Source: Candidatus Hermodarchaeota archaeon
GTDB taxonomy: Archaea; Asgardarchaeota; Hermodarchaeia; Hermodarchaeales; Hermodarchaeaceae
DNA length: 53,331 nt
Assembly (NCBI GenBank): GCA_016839805.1
Contig: JAEOTO010000027.1
Location: 1-53,331, forward strand
Reading direction: 5' to 3'
The notes under the pieces are model-generated. The model did no database searches. It saw only the letters and a program-made list of their open reading frames with translations, and was not told where the DNA came from. Shown in pieces: positions 24,112 to 32,725 of this stretch (its first letter is position 1; every line of letters begins with the position of its first letter). Both the position numbers and the translations under genes were made by a program.

Positions 24112-27100
24112 ATGAAAGGGAGCCACCAGATCGGTGCCATATTATTGTGTTTATGTTTTCTGACAGCGTCTTTTTTCATCCCGCCAATGCCAATGATTTC
24201 ATCAAGAAATGATACATCAGAAATTCGTTTTCAAGGAGCGGATGAAAAACCTTACAAATCAGATGAAAAGTATCCAATATCACCAGCAGAACTGGCGAAG
24301 GATATTCAGAATCTAGCAAGAAATGATCCAACTCCACCTGGTCCAATATTCGTGCAAATCACATCCACAGGAAGTGCTAATCCACCCCATTTTATCCGCT
24401 CAACTTCAGGGCGCTTTTACATGGTATACGCCTATGGCGGAGACGTATTGATTACAAATTCCTCGAATGGTCTAAGTTGGAGTTCACCAATATACATCGA
24501 AACTGGCGGTACATATTCCATGCATGGTTCTGATATCTGTCAGACAAGTGATGGGATGTTCTATGTAGTAATGCGACGCAATACCGGCGGCGGATTCTAT
24601 GAAGATATATACATCACAAATTCATCAGATGGAATTACCTGGGAAACTCCCGCACCACTCGTTACCACATCTACATATGATACGTTTCCAAGAATCACAA
24701 AGGGTCTTGATGATAGTCTTTGGGTATTATATTCACATTCAGTAACTGCAAGTACATCCGGTGATTGGGACCTTTATGTACTGAATTCGACGGATGGCGT
24801 TAACTGGAGCAGCCCGCGACAGATAACAGATGAAACTTTTCAAGAACGATGGGGTGACATCTTAGTTGCTAGCGATGGATCAGTCCATGTAAGCTATCAA
24901 AAATATCAAAGTGGCACTTTCTGGGTTTTTGAAACGCACTCAGATGATGGTATAATCTGGAGTGAAGGAGTAGAGGTCGTCTCTTCTTCGTATGTCCCAA
25001 CTCATGGAGGTTCCTTAACCCAAACAAATGATGGTCGGTTTTTATTAACATTCGACGCAAACTCCGATAGCAACCTCTATATGCTCAAATCTAAAGATGG
25101 AATAGTGTGGACACCACCTGAAATAATTGCACAATCAGTAATGACACAGGAATACCCAGATATTTTTGCTGAAGGAAATACACTTCACCTGGTTTTCCGG
25201 ACCGGAGGCAATGCCTATTATGGGCGCGACTCGATTACTCCTCTCATTTCGTTAGAATGGCAATACGATACCGGAGCTGGTATTCGGGGATCACCTACGA
25301 TTGCAGATATCGATCATGATGGGCAATATGAGGTGCTTATGGTCTCTGATACGGGGAATTTAAACTGTGTCAATACCACTGGCGACTTGGAATGGAGCTA
25401 CCCAGCAGGTGGTAACCTCCATACGACGCCGGCAGTTGCTGATATTGATGCTGATGGATATCTAGAAGTGGCCTTCGGATCATGGAATGGCTGGTTGTTC
25501 TGCATTAATGGTTCCGGTGACCTAGAATGGAGTTATAACACCGGTGATACGATTTACAGTTCCTCAGCGTGTATCGCCGATGTCGATCATGATAACGATC
25601 TCGAAATCTTAATTGGTTCACGCGATAACCGAATCCATTGCCTTAACTACTCTGGATATGTTGAATGGACTTTTCTCACAGGGGGTGATGTGGATTCCTC
25701 ACCAGCTGCAGCAGATGTCGATGGTGACGGGCGTGTTGAGATCGTTACCGGTTCAGACGACCATTACTTGTACTGTCTAAATGGCTCAACAGGGGCCCAG
25801 GAATGGCGCTATCCTGTAGGCGGAGGTATGCTCATGCATTCTGAACCCATTGTAGCTGATGTAGACCTAGATGACGAACCCGAGATCATTGTTGGTTCAG
25901 ATAGTGGAATAGTCTACTGCTTCAACGGCACTGGCACCGTAGAATGGAGTTACACCACCGGAGCTGACATTGATTCTAGCCCTACAGTAGCTGATGTTGA
26001 TCAAGATGGTAAAATGGAGGTGCTCATTGGATCAGATACCAACTATCTATACTGTCTAAATGATACTGGTGACCTCGAATGGTCCTACCTAACTGGTGGA
26101 GATGTCTACACCTCGCCGTGTGTTACTGATATAGATGGCGATGGTCAATTAGACATTCTCTTTGGCTCTGCTAGTGACAACAAGATCCACTGGCTAAACT
26201 CAACAGGCCATTTAGTCTGGGAATACGTTCTAGGTAGCGTTTCCTGGCCCGTTGTTTTTGACATCGACCGTGATGGCCACCAAGAAATCCTGGCAGGTTC
26301 GAGTTACTACTTGTACTGTTTTGAAGTCTTTTGGATTGATATTGCTGAATATCGTTGGCCTAGCATTTGTTATCGGGCAGATCTTAATCACACTGCAAAC
26401 TATGTCGATAGTGACAATGACCATCTCCCAGATGGATATGAAATATGCGCCGGAACCAATCCCTATACTAATGACACTGATTACGATCTTTTCACGGATT
26501 TCGAAGAATTCACTTTTGTCACTAATCCTGCAGAATCACTTGTAAACGTCTTTTTTGACGATTTTGAAGATGGGAACGCGGATAACTGGTATGCCTGGAA
26601 ATCTCAATGTACAGCAGAATGGTCAGTGGCTACCATTGCTGGCCGGAAGTGGGTCCACCACAGCTACACGGGTTCCACTACTGGTCATACTGATGGTAAT
26701 TTTCTAGTTTCAGAATTTTGTACTATAGATTTGTCGAAAGACTTCACAATAGAGTGCTTGGCTCGATATAGTCATCCCAGTATGTGGTTTGGTATGGGCA
26801 TCAGTTTTGCTAATGATACCTTCCTCCTCAACTTTCCCCGAATAGGAACCTTGGATAATATCTTTCAACTCTTCGACTTCGAAGAAAAGATAAGGGCACC
26901 CGTCGTTGTCATCCAAGACACTAACTACTATATTAAACTCGTAAAGATCGGTTCTAACATTAAGGGTTATGTGAACGACTCTTTAATCCTTGAAGCCAAT
27001 CGGGCATGCACCGGAATCGGCCAACTAGCAGTAAATAGTAGAGGTGACTATGGACACGCTGCCGAAGCATCCTATGATTGGGTGAGAGCATATGGCCCAG

Positions 27101-28800
27101 GAATAACAAATCTTGCAGGTCCATGGTGTGATAATGATGATGATGGGATTCCTAACTATCTCGATACAAGTATTTTTGATGTCATTATTCTTGATGGCCC
27201 AGTTGAAGCATACGATCTTACTTGGAATCCAACAGCCTATACTGTCCTTCCGTCGATCTCACCAAACAAGATGTTGAACTACTTCCATTATTGGGGTATC
27301 AATGATTTAGGCATCTATAGTACAGTGATTGCGTTGGTATTCGAGATTGGACATCCTTTCGCAGATGCTGAGGAAATTGCTAATTGGCTCGATGATTTGG
27401 GTCTCATGGAAGTTGGTGGGAAAGAAAATGCAGAAAATCTTTTGACTGAAATTCTCTGCTCAGATGGTAAGATAAGAGTAATGACTCTTTTCCTTTTCAA
27501 CAGTGAAACTGATTGGCAATTATTAAACTATCTTTTAGATGATTCTATTCCTATACCCCCCCAAATCAATCCTCCCTTAGCCCTTAGCGTAATAGCCGCC
27601 ATGATAATTACAGGTTTGATATCAGTTGGCCTGACGATTTGGCACAGACACATTCAGATGATGAAGAATCCAGGGACTCAGGAAGATTTACAGGAAACCT
27701 TAGAACTTGGTTTTTCATTTACATTATGGACAATGTTGGGCGCATTTGCCAGTATGGCAGTAAATCCAGTATGGGGATACTATATAAGTTGTTTTTCCAT
27801 TGCAACTTCGGCGATTGGTATCTTAGAGGATTTAGGAAGCGATCCTTATTTCGATGTTCAAGTCCGAAATTCAACTGGCCATATGGTTTTAGGTATTGAT
27901 TATCAAACAGGCCAAATGACTAATACTTCAACTGTAGGAGTTTGTGGATGTCGAACAGATGGAGCACAAATTGTGGTCTTATCCAGAACTGCTGGACCAT
28001 TTAATATTACTGCAAAATTAGATGCACCAGAAGAAGTAAATTACACTCTTGCACATTGGGACCCCATTGAAGCTAAAACTAGTGAATCATCTGGAACCTT
28101 ATCACCAGGTGAGACAACATCTGCAATACTAGATATGATAGCCCCCACCTGGGTGACCAACCTAATAGACCAGAATGTTGAATTTGGTAACAGTCTGGCT
28201 TATGATTTAGATTCCACAGATCCTTCAGGAATTGATACCTGGTGGATAAATGATACAAACCACTTTTCGATAACACAAACCGGTTTAATTACGAACGCTA
28301 TCGACCTTGCAGTTGGAACTTATGGGCTAATGGTGAATGTCAATGATACACTTGGTAATATTCTCACAGGTAACTTCCAAGTTTTTGTACGTGACACGAT
28401 TGCACCCAGTTGGACAATAGCACCCACTGATCAGACTCTAGAGTATGGGCAAGCGCTAGATTATCAATTGCAGGCTTCTGACCTTTCAGGAATAGCTCGG
28501 TGGACCGTCACAGATTCGGTGCATTTTGCGATTAGTGGGTCTGGCCGTTTGACTAATATTACGACTCTCGATCCGGGAGTGTATAGTTTTACAGTGGCCG
28601 CCTATGATCCTTATGATAATCAGGTTATTGCAACTATTTCAGTGACGGTTCAACAACCGGGCACCCCAACACAACCCACTACTCCGCCTCCACCACCAGC
28701 AATTCCTGGTTTTCCATTTGCAGCGATTTTTATTGGGCTAATGATGAGCTTCTTACTAATTGTTGTACTAAGAAGAAAACGAAAACCCGCAAAAATCTGA
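24112..28800 (+). CDS. Giant surface protein with Asp-box, FG-GAP and type-3 repeats
   Basis: About 1562 residues, secreted and anchored. A signal peptide (GAILLCLCFLTASFFIPP) opens the protein; AGGAGGA lies 9 nt before this ATG. Sialidase-type Asp-boxes follow (SSNGLSWSSP, SSDGITWETP, STDGVNWSSP, SDDGIIWSEG, SKDGIVWTPP), then about eight FG-GAP-like propeller repeats (ADVDGDGRVEIVTGSDDHYL type). Next comes a calcium-binding type-3 segment (DSDNDHLPDGYEICAG), a LamG-like region, a region with two hydrophobic helices (about 1155-1240), then two Ig-like repeats. The C-terminus is Pro/Thr-rich, then AIPGFPFAAIFIGLMMSF and an RRKRK tail, a layout similar to archaeosortase PGF-CTERM signals. No sialidase active site was identified. 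Likely an adhesion or carbohydrate-binding protein. Confidence 0.82.
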   Translation: MKGSHQIGAILLCLCFLTASFFIPPMPMISSRNDTSEIRFQGADEKPYKSDEKYPISPAELAKDIQNLARNDPTPPGPIFVQITSTGSANPPHFIRSTSGRFYMVYAYGGDVLITNSSNGLSWSSPIYIETGGTYSMHGSDICQTSDGMFYVVMRRNTGGGFYEDIYITNSSDGITWETPAPLVTTSTYDTFPRITKGLDDSLWVLYSHSVTASTSGDWDLYVLNSTDGVNWSSPRQITDETFQERWGDILVASDGSVHVSYQKYQSGTFWVFETHSDDGIIWSEGVEVVSSSYVPTHGGSLTQTNDGRFLLTFDANSDSNLYMLKSKDGIVWTPPEIIAQSVMTQEYPDIFAEGNTLHLVFRTGGNAYYGRDSITPLISLEWQYDTGAGIRGSPTIADIDHDGQYEVLMVSDTGNLNCVNTTGDLEWSYPAGGNLHTTPAVADIDADGYLEVAFGSWNGWLFCINGSGDLEWSYNTGDTIYSSSACIADVDHDNDLEILIGSRDNRIHCLNYSGYVEWTFLTGGDVDSSPAAADVDGDGRVEIVTGSDDHYLYCLNGSTGAQEWRYPVGGGMLMHSEPIVADVDLDDEPEIIVGSDSGIVYCFNGTGTVEWSYTTGADIDSSPTVADVDQDGKMEVLIGSDTNYLYCLNDTGDLEWSYLTGGDVYTSPCVTDIDGDGQLDILFGSASDNKIHWLNSTGHLVWEYVLGSVSWPVVFDIDRDGHQEILAGSSYYLYCFEVFWIDIAEYRWPSICYRADLNHTANYVDSDNDHLPDGYEICAGTNPYTNDTDYDLFTDFEEFTFVTNPAESLVNVFFDDFEDGNADNWYAWKSQCTAEWSVATIAGRKWVHHSYTGSTTGHTDGNFLVSEFCTIDLSKDFTIECLARYSHPSMWFGMGISFANDTFLLNFPRIGTLDNIFQLFDFEEKIRAPVVVIQDTNYYIKLVKIGSNIKGYVNDSLILEANRACTGIGQLAVNSRGDYGHAAEASYDWVRAYGPGITNLAGPWCDNDDDGIPNYLDTSIFDVIILDGPVEAYDLTWNPTAYTVLPSISPNKMLNYFHYWGINDLGIYSTVIALVFEIGHPFADAEEIANWLDDLGLMEVGGKENAENLLTEILCSDGKIRVMTLFLFNSETDWQLLNYLLDDSIPIPPQINPPLALSVIAAMIITGLISVGLTIWHRHIQMMKNPGTQEDLQETLELGFSFTLWTMLGAFASMAVNPVWGYYISCFSIATSAIGILEDLGSDPYFDVQVRNSTGHMVLGIDYQTGQMTNTSTVGVCGCRTDGAQIVVLSRTAGPFNITAKLDAPEEVNYTLAHWDPIEAKTSESSGTLSPGETTSAILDMIAPTWVTNLIDQNVEFGNSLAYDLDSTDPSGIDTWWINDTNHFSITQTGLITNAIDLAVGTYGLMVNVNDTLGNILTGNFQVFVRDTIAPSWTIAPTDQTLEYGQALDYQLQASDLSGIARWTVTDSVHFAISGSGRLTNITTLDPGVYSFTVAAYDPYDNQVIATISVTVQQPGTPTQPTTPPPPPAIPGFPFAAIFIGLMMSFLLIVVLRRKRKPAKI

Positions 28801-28952
28801 GAAGTGATCCGTTCATAAATTCGAATCGACCGTCAACTGAAGTAAGAGAGTTGATTCTGAAAATCCGGTTTCAGGTTAATTTGAATGCCGTGATTTGTAA
28901 TTAGATTGGTTTAACTTGGTATTTTTTAGGTAGGGTAGGTATTGTTACCCTA

Positions 28953-28962
28953 GAATATATTC
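28953..28962 (+). promoter_or_regulatory. TATA box of the leuB-leuC-leuD operon
   Basis: GAATATATTC lies about 27 nt ahead of the GTG start, so the transcript is probably leaderless. This agrees with the absence of a ribosome-binding site before the GTG. Confidence 0.5.
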
Positions 28963-28983
28963 AGGAAATCGGATTGGATTCCC

Positions 28984-30147
28984 GTGGCGCGTTCATATAA
29001 GATCCAGGTGCTTCCCGGTGATGGGATTGGACCTGAAGTTATTGATGAAGCTGTGAAGGTACTCAACACCATTGCCATAGGAATTTCAGGGTTGAATTTA
29101 TCATTTCATGAGTTTCCTTGTGGTGGGAAATACTATCTGGAAACGGGTTGTGAATGGCCGGGGGAAGCGGAGGTCTTTGCGCGACAAGAAGCAGATGCGA
29201 TTCTCCTTGGCGCTGTGGGGTGGGAGAAAAGCCCAGGTGAACCGGTGCGTCGAGAAGATGGCCAAATGGCGGGAGCAGCGGTGGTTTTAGGGCAGCGCCG
29301 TGAACTTCAATTGTATGCGAATGTTCGTCCAGTTAAACTGTATCCGGGTATCCCGACGCCTTTAGCTGATAAGCAACCAGATGATATTGACTTTGTGATT
29401 ATCCGTGAAAACACCGAGGGGCTCTACTCAGGTATCGGAAAGCACTATCAGGAGGATACAGCTGAAGAGTTAGCGATTGATGTTCGTCCGATTTCTCGTG
29501 TTGGAGCCGAACGCGTAATCCGTTACGCTTTTAATCTCGCGCAGAAACGCCGACAGGGCGCTCCTCGCGATGGGAAACGTCGCGTTACGTGTGTAGATAA
29601 AAGCAATGTACTCTTGGGGGACCAATTATTCCGTCGAGTCTTTGCAGAGTGTGCCCATAGTTTTCCTCAATTGGAACCAGACTACGCCTATATTGATGCT
29701 TGGACCATGTGGTGTCTTCGACAGCCTGAATACTATAATGTCATTGTAACACCGAATCTCTATGGTGATATCATCACAGATCTGGGGGCTGCAATTCAAG
29801 GTGGGATGGGAGTGGCTGCCGGGGGGAATATTGGGGATAGTCAAGCTATGTTTGAACCCATTCACGGTTCTGCGCCGCGCCATGCAGGTAAACGCCGAGC
29901 GAACCCTACTGCTGCCATTTTAGCTGGGAAAATGTTATTGGAATGGCTGGCTGAACGGCATAAAGATCAAAATGCGTTGCATGCTGCCACAGTTGTTGAA
30001 CAGGCAGTCGTTGATGTTCTTAAGGAAGGTCGTATTCGAACCTACGATTTATGTGTTGGTCCCTATGCGCAGTTAAAGCCTTCGACAACCAAACAAGTGG
30101 GAACCGCAATTAGGAAGAGAATTCAACAACTACTGAAAGAGAAGTGA
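28984..30147 (+). CDS. leuB: Isocitrate/isopropylmalate dehydrogenase family protein
   Basis: A 387-residue NAD(P)-dependent beta-decarboxylating dehydrogenase. Seen: LPGDGIGPEVIDEAVKVL at the N-terminus, RRELQLYANVRPVKLYPG (substrate arginines), IIRENTEGLYSG, the metal-binding NLYGDIITDLGAA and the nucleotide site FEPIHGSAPRHAG. It overlaps the next gene's upstream GTG (GTGA). The order dehydrogenase, aconitase large subunit, aconitase small subunit matches leuB-leuC-leuD, so 3-isopropylmalate dehydrogenase is the first guess. Homoisocitrate, citramalate-derived methylmalate or tartrate dehydrogenase remain possible because no 2-isopropylmalate synthase gene is nearby. Confidence 0.85.
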   Translation: MARSYKIQVLPGDGIGPEVIDEAVKVLNTIAIGISGLNLSFHEFPCGGKYYLETGCEWPGEAEVFARQEADAILLGAVGWEKSPGEPVRREDGQMAGAAVVLGQRRELQLYANVRPVKLYPGIPTPLADKQPDDIDFVIIRENTEGLYSGIGKHYQEDTAEELAIDVRPISRVGAERVIRYAFNLAQKRRQGAPRDGKRRVTCVDKSNVLLGDQLFRRVFAECAHSFPQLEPDYAYIDAWTMWCLRQPEYYNVIVTPNLYGDIITDLGAAIQGGMGVAAGGNIGDSQAMFEPIHGSAPRHAGKRRANPTAAILAGKMLLEWLAERHKDQNALHAATVVEQAVVDVLKEGRIRTYDLCVGPYAQLKPSTTKQVGTAIRKRIQQLLKEK

Positions 30148-30152
30148 AACCG

Positions 30153-31415
30153 ATGCCTAACTATACAATGGCCGAAAAAATCCTCATCAACCACATTGAA
30201 GCAAAAGATGTAGAACCTGGAGAAATCGTTGACGCTAGCATCGATATTGCAATGAGTCATGAGATGATGGGTACCCGCGTTCTTCCTCACCTTGAAGAGA
30301 TAGGAACCTCGAAAGTGTGGGACCCTGATCGGGTAGTCATGATTTTAGACCATTGGACTCCGGCACCGACCGTTGAGGCAGCCACCATTCACCAGCGTGT
30401 TCGGAAATTTGTTCACGATTACAAGATTCAACATTTCTATGATGTAGGAAGGGGAATCTGCCACCAGGTTCTCGTCGAGGAAGGACATGTGCGACCGGGT
30501 GAAATACTTGTAGGAACTGACTCTCACACCACAACAGCCGGTGCATTCGGCACCCTTGCTACGGGTATTGGAGCAACGGATATGGCGATTGTCCTCACTA
30601 CAGGACGATTATGGTTGCGAGTTCCCGATACCATTCGGATTGAGATAAAAGGAAAATTACCCCCAAAGGTGATGGGAAAAGATATCATACTCCACATCCT
30701 TAGCCATCTGGGAGTAGATGGGGCAACCTTCCAGGCAATCGAATATCATGGTGATGCTTTGGCTCACCTTAGCTTGGATGCCTGGATGACTCTCACCAAT
30801 ATGGCCGTAGAAGCAGGAGCAATGACTGCCATTATACCACCAGATCAACGGGTGAAAGATTACATCCAAAATCGGACCTCTCAACCCTTCACACCAGTGT
30901 ATCCTGATAAGGATGCTAGATATCTACAGAAGTATGAATTCGATGTTACAAATCTTGCACCTCAAGTCGCGAAACCCTCACTTCCATCGAACGCTGTCCC
31001 TGTTAACGAAGTTGAAGGGACCACCATTGATCAGGCTTTCCTTGGGTCATGCACCAATGGACGGCTTGAGGACCTGCGAGTCGTTGCTAATTTGATTGCA
31101 GGAAAGCAGGTAGCAGACGGCGTCCGGTTTATCGTGAATCCAGCAAGTCACGCGATTTACCATTTGGCATTAATGGAGGGAATTATTGGGAGCTTAGTCA
31201 AGGCAGGTGCAATTATTGGACCAGCAACTTGTGGACCATGTTTTGGTGGCCATTGCGGTTTACTGGCTTCCAACGAAGTGTGTATCAGTACAACAAACCG
31301 GAATTTCCCTGGTCGCATGGGAAGCCCGGATGCAAAAATCTATTTGGCATCACCTGCCACAGTTGCTGTAAGTGCCCTAGCTGGAAAGATAACAGATCCA
31401 CGAAAAGGAGGCTAA
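30153..31415 (+). CDS. leuC: Aconitase-family large subunit (isopropylmalate isomerase/homoaconitase)
   Basis: Large subunit of about 420 residues with the iron-sulfur cluster. Seen: VGTDSHTTTAGAFGTLATGI (about 112-131), the cluster Cys in LGSCTNGRLEDLRV, and the CGPCFGGHCG region with the other ligands, followed by STTNRNFPGRMGSP. The ATG is chosen because the family normally starts a few residues before the TMAEKIL segment; a GTG at 30144 overlaps the previous stop. It works as a heterodimer with the small subunit that starts 3 nt after its stop. It isomerises a 2-alkylmalate or homocitrate type substrate; exact specificity is unknown. Confidence 0.9.
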   Translation: MPNYTMAEKILINHIEAKDVEPGEIVDASIDIAMSHEMMGTRVLPHLEEIGTSKVWDPDRVVMILDHWTPAPTVEAATIHQRVRKFVHDYKIQHFYDVGRGICHQVLVEEGHVRPGEILVGTDSHTTTAGAFGTLATGIGATDMAIVLTTGRLWLRVPDTIRIEIKGKLPPKVMGKDIILHILSHLGVDGATFQAIEYHGDALAHLSLDAWMTLTNMAVEAGAMTAIIPPDQRVKDYIQNRTSQPFTPVYPDKDARYLQKYEFDVTNLAPQVAKPSLPSNAVPVNEVEGTTIDQAFLGSCTNGRLEDLRVVANLIAGKQVADGVRFIVNPASHAIYHLALMEGIIGSLVKAGAIIGPATCGPCFGGHCGLLASNEVCISTTNRNFPGRMGSPDAKIYLASPATVAVSALAGKITDPRKGG

Positions 31416-31418
31416 AAA

Positions 31419-31940
31419 ATGCCAAAAGACGTCAATTCAGTGAAAGGCAGAGCATGGCGTTTTGGAGCAAATATTAGCACCGATGATATCATTTCTGGAG
31501 TTCATCTAACCGAATTGGAAATTAAGAATTTGGCCCCATTTGTGTTTGAGAACCTTCGACCCGAATTTGCTCAAAAGGTGCAACCTGGTGACGTCATCGT
31601 TGCTGGGGAAAATTTTGGGATGGGATCAAGTCGGGAGGGGGCACCAGCAATCCTTCGTTATCTTAGGATTGGAGCAATCGTTGCAGTCTCCTTTGCCCGA
31701 ATCTTCTTTCGGAACGCATTTAACCTGGGCATACCTGCCCTCGAATTTCCTGCGCTGGCGAAAAATCCGGATTTAATTCGCGAAGGTGATGTCATTGAAA
31801 TTCATTTCAAAGATGGCACTTTGATAAACCAAAGCACTAAGAAGCAATATAAAATTACGAAAATCCCCCCATTTCTTCTAGAATACCTCAATGCTGGGGG
31901 AGCCATTCCACTCCTCAAACAGAAACTAAAGACAAAGTAA
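31419..31940 (+). CDS. leuD: Aconitase-family small subunit with atypical specificity loop
   Basis: A 173-residue swivelling domain partner of the large subunit. AGGAGG precedes the ATG. Seen: GRAWRFGANISTDDIISG and the active-site loop GENFGMGSSREGAPAILRYL with IFFRNAFNLGIPALE. In typical isopropylmalate isomerase and archaeal homoaconitase small subunits a YLxx tetrad follows the TDxI segment and sets substrate preference. Here that place reads GVHLTE, which matches neither. The substrate may therefore differ from both leucine and lysine pathways. Confidence 0.88.
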   Translation: MPKDVNSVKGRAWRFGANISTDDIISGVHLTELEIKNLAPFVFENLRPEFAQKVQPGDVIVAGENFGMGSSREGAPAILRYLRIGAIVAVSFARIFFRNAFNLGIPALEFPALAKNPDLIREGDVIEIHFKDGTLINQSTKKQYKITKIPPFLLEYLNAGGAIPLLKQKLKTK

Positions 31941-31989
31941 TTTCATAAAATCAAACACTCTTAAGCATCAAGTGCCTTAGCCTTAGAGC

Positions 31990-32703
31990 ATGTTGTACCT
32001 CATCCCTTATGCAGTGATTTTTTGGATTTTTGCGTTTGTGTCAATACTCATCAAAGCTGCTCGCGAAGACGAAATCACCTTTCAAAAAGAACGCCTGTCT
32101 CAGCTCCCAAAATCTCTATTTCTCATTATCAAGTTCATCCCCGCACTCACCGCTTTCATTATCGTCCTCCTCTTTCGACCCACTATTAGTTTGTTTTACA
32201 TTTTACTCGCAGTAGCCTTCGTCTTTTGTTTACTTGGGGACACCGGTATGGAGACAAAATTTCTTGTGGGTGTTGGGCTGTTCTTAATTGCCCAAATCAT
32301 TTTCATTGCTAACTTCATCTGGCAGAGCCTACTCTCAGGGATCTCTTTTCTTCCAGTCGTTGCCTTCGTTACCGCGTTCCTCGTTTGGATTCTAGTTATT
32401 ATCTTTCTTACGAACTATATCGAATCTGCAGAAACTGGTCTTGGTCAAATGAAAATCCCCCTCATCATCTATGCTCTCACCGTTTCCCTCACCTTTTGCA
32501 GCGCCTTAATGCTGTGGCTTACAGCAGGAGTGCTCTTAGGATTCATCCCCGTAATTGGAGCTTTCTTCTTTGTTATCTCAGATTTTGCCATTGGCATCAA
32601 AGAATTTCATCATCACTTTAAGAAGGCTGAAATTTTCATCTTCACTACCTATTATCTAGCCATTTTCTTGTTATCACTCAGTGTCGCTATTTACATCTTC
32701 TAA
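31990..32703 (+). CDS. YhhN family membrane protein
   Basis: A 237-residue protein with about eight TM helices. It shows the YhhN/TMEM86 pattern: a Lys-Pro-like start to the second helix, CLLGDTGMETKFLVGVGLF with the conserved Asp in helix 3, and GAFFFVISDFAIGIKEFHHH with the second conserved Asp. Characterised relatives hydrolyse lysoplasmalogen; whether the archaeal protein does so is not known. It lies 49 nt after leuD on the same strand and converges on uvrC. Confidence 0.75.
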   Translation: MLYLIPYAVIFWIFAFVSILIKAAREDEITFQKERLSQLPKSLFLIIKFIPALTAFIIVLLFRPTISLFYILLAVAFVFCLLGDTGMETKFLVGVGLFLIAQIIFIANFIWQSLLSGISFLPVVAFVTAFLVWILVIIFLTNYIESAETGLGQMKIPLIIYALTVSLTFCSALMLWLTAGVLLGFIPVIGAFFFVISDFAIGIKEFHHHFKKAEIFIFTTYYLAIFLLSLSVAIYIF

Positions 32704-32725
32704 ATCTTGCTTGTCTCTAGACTAA

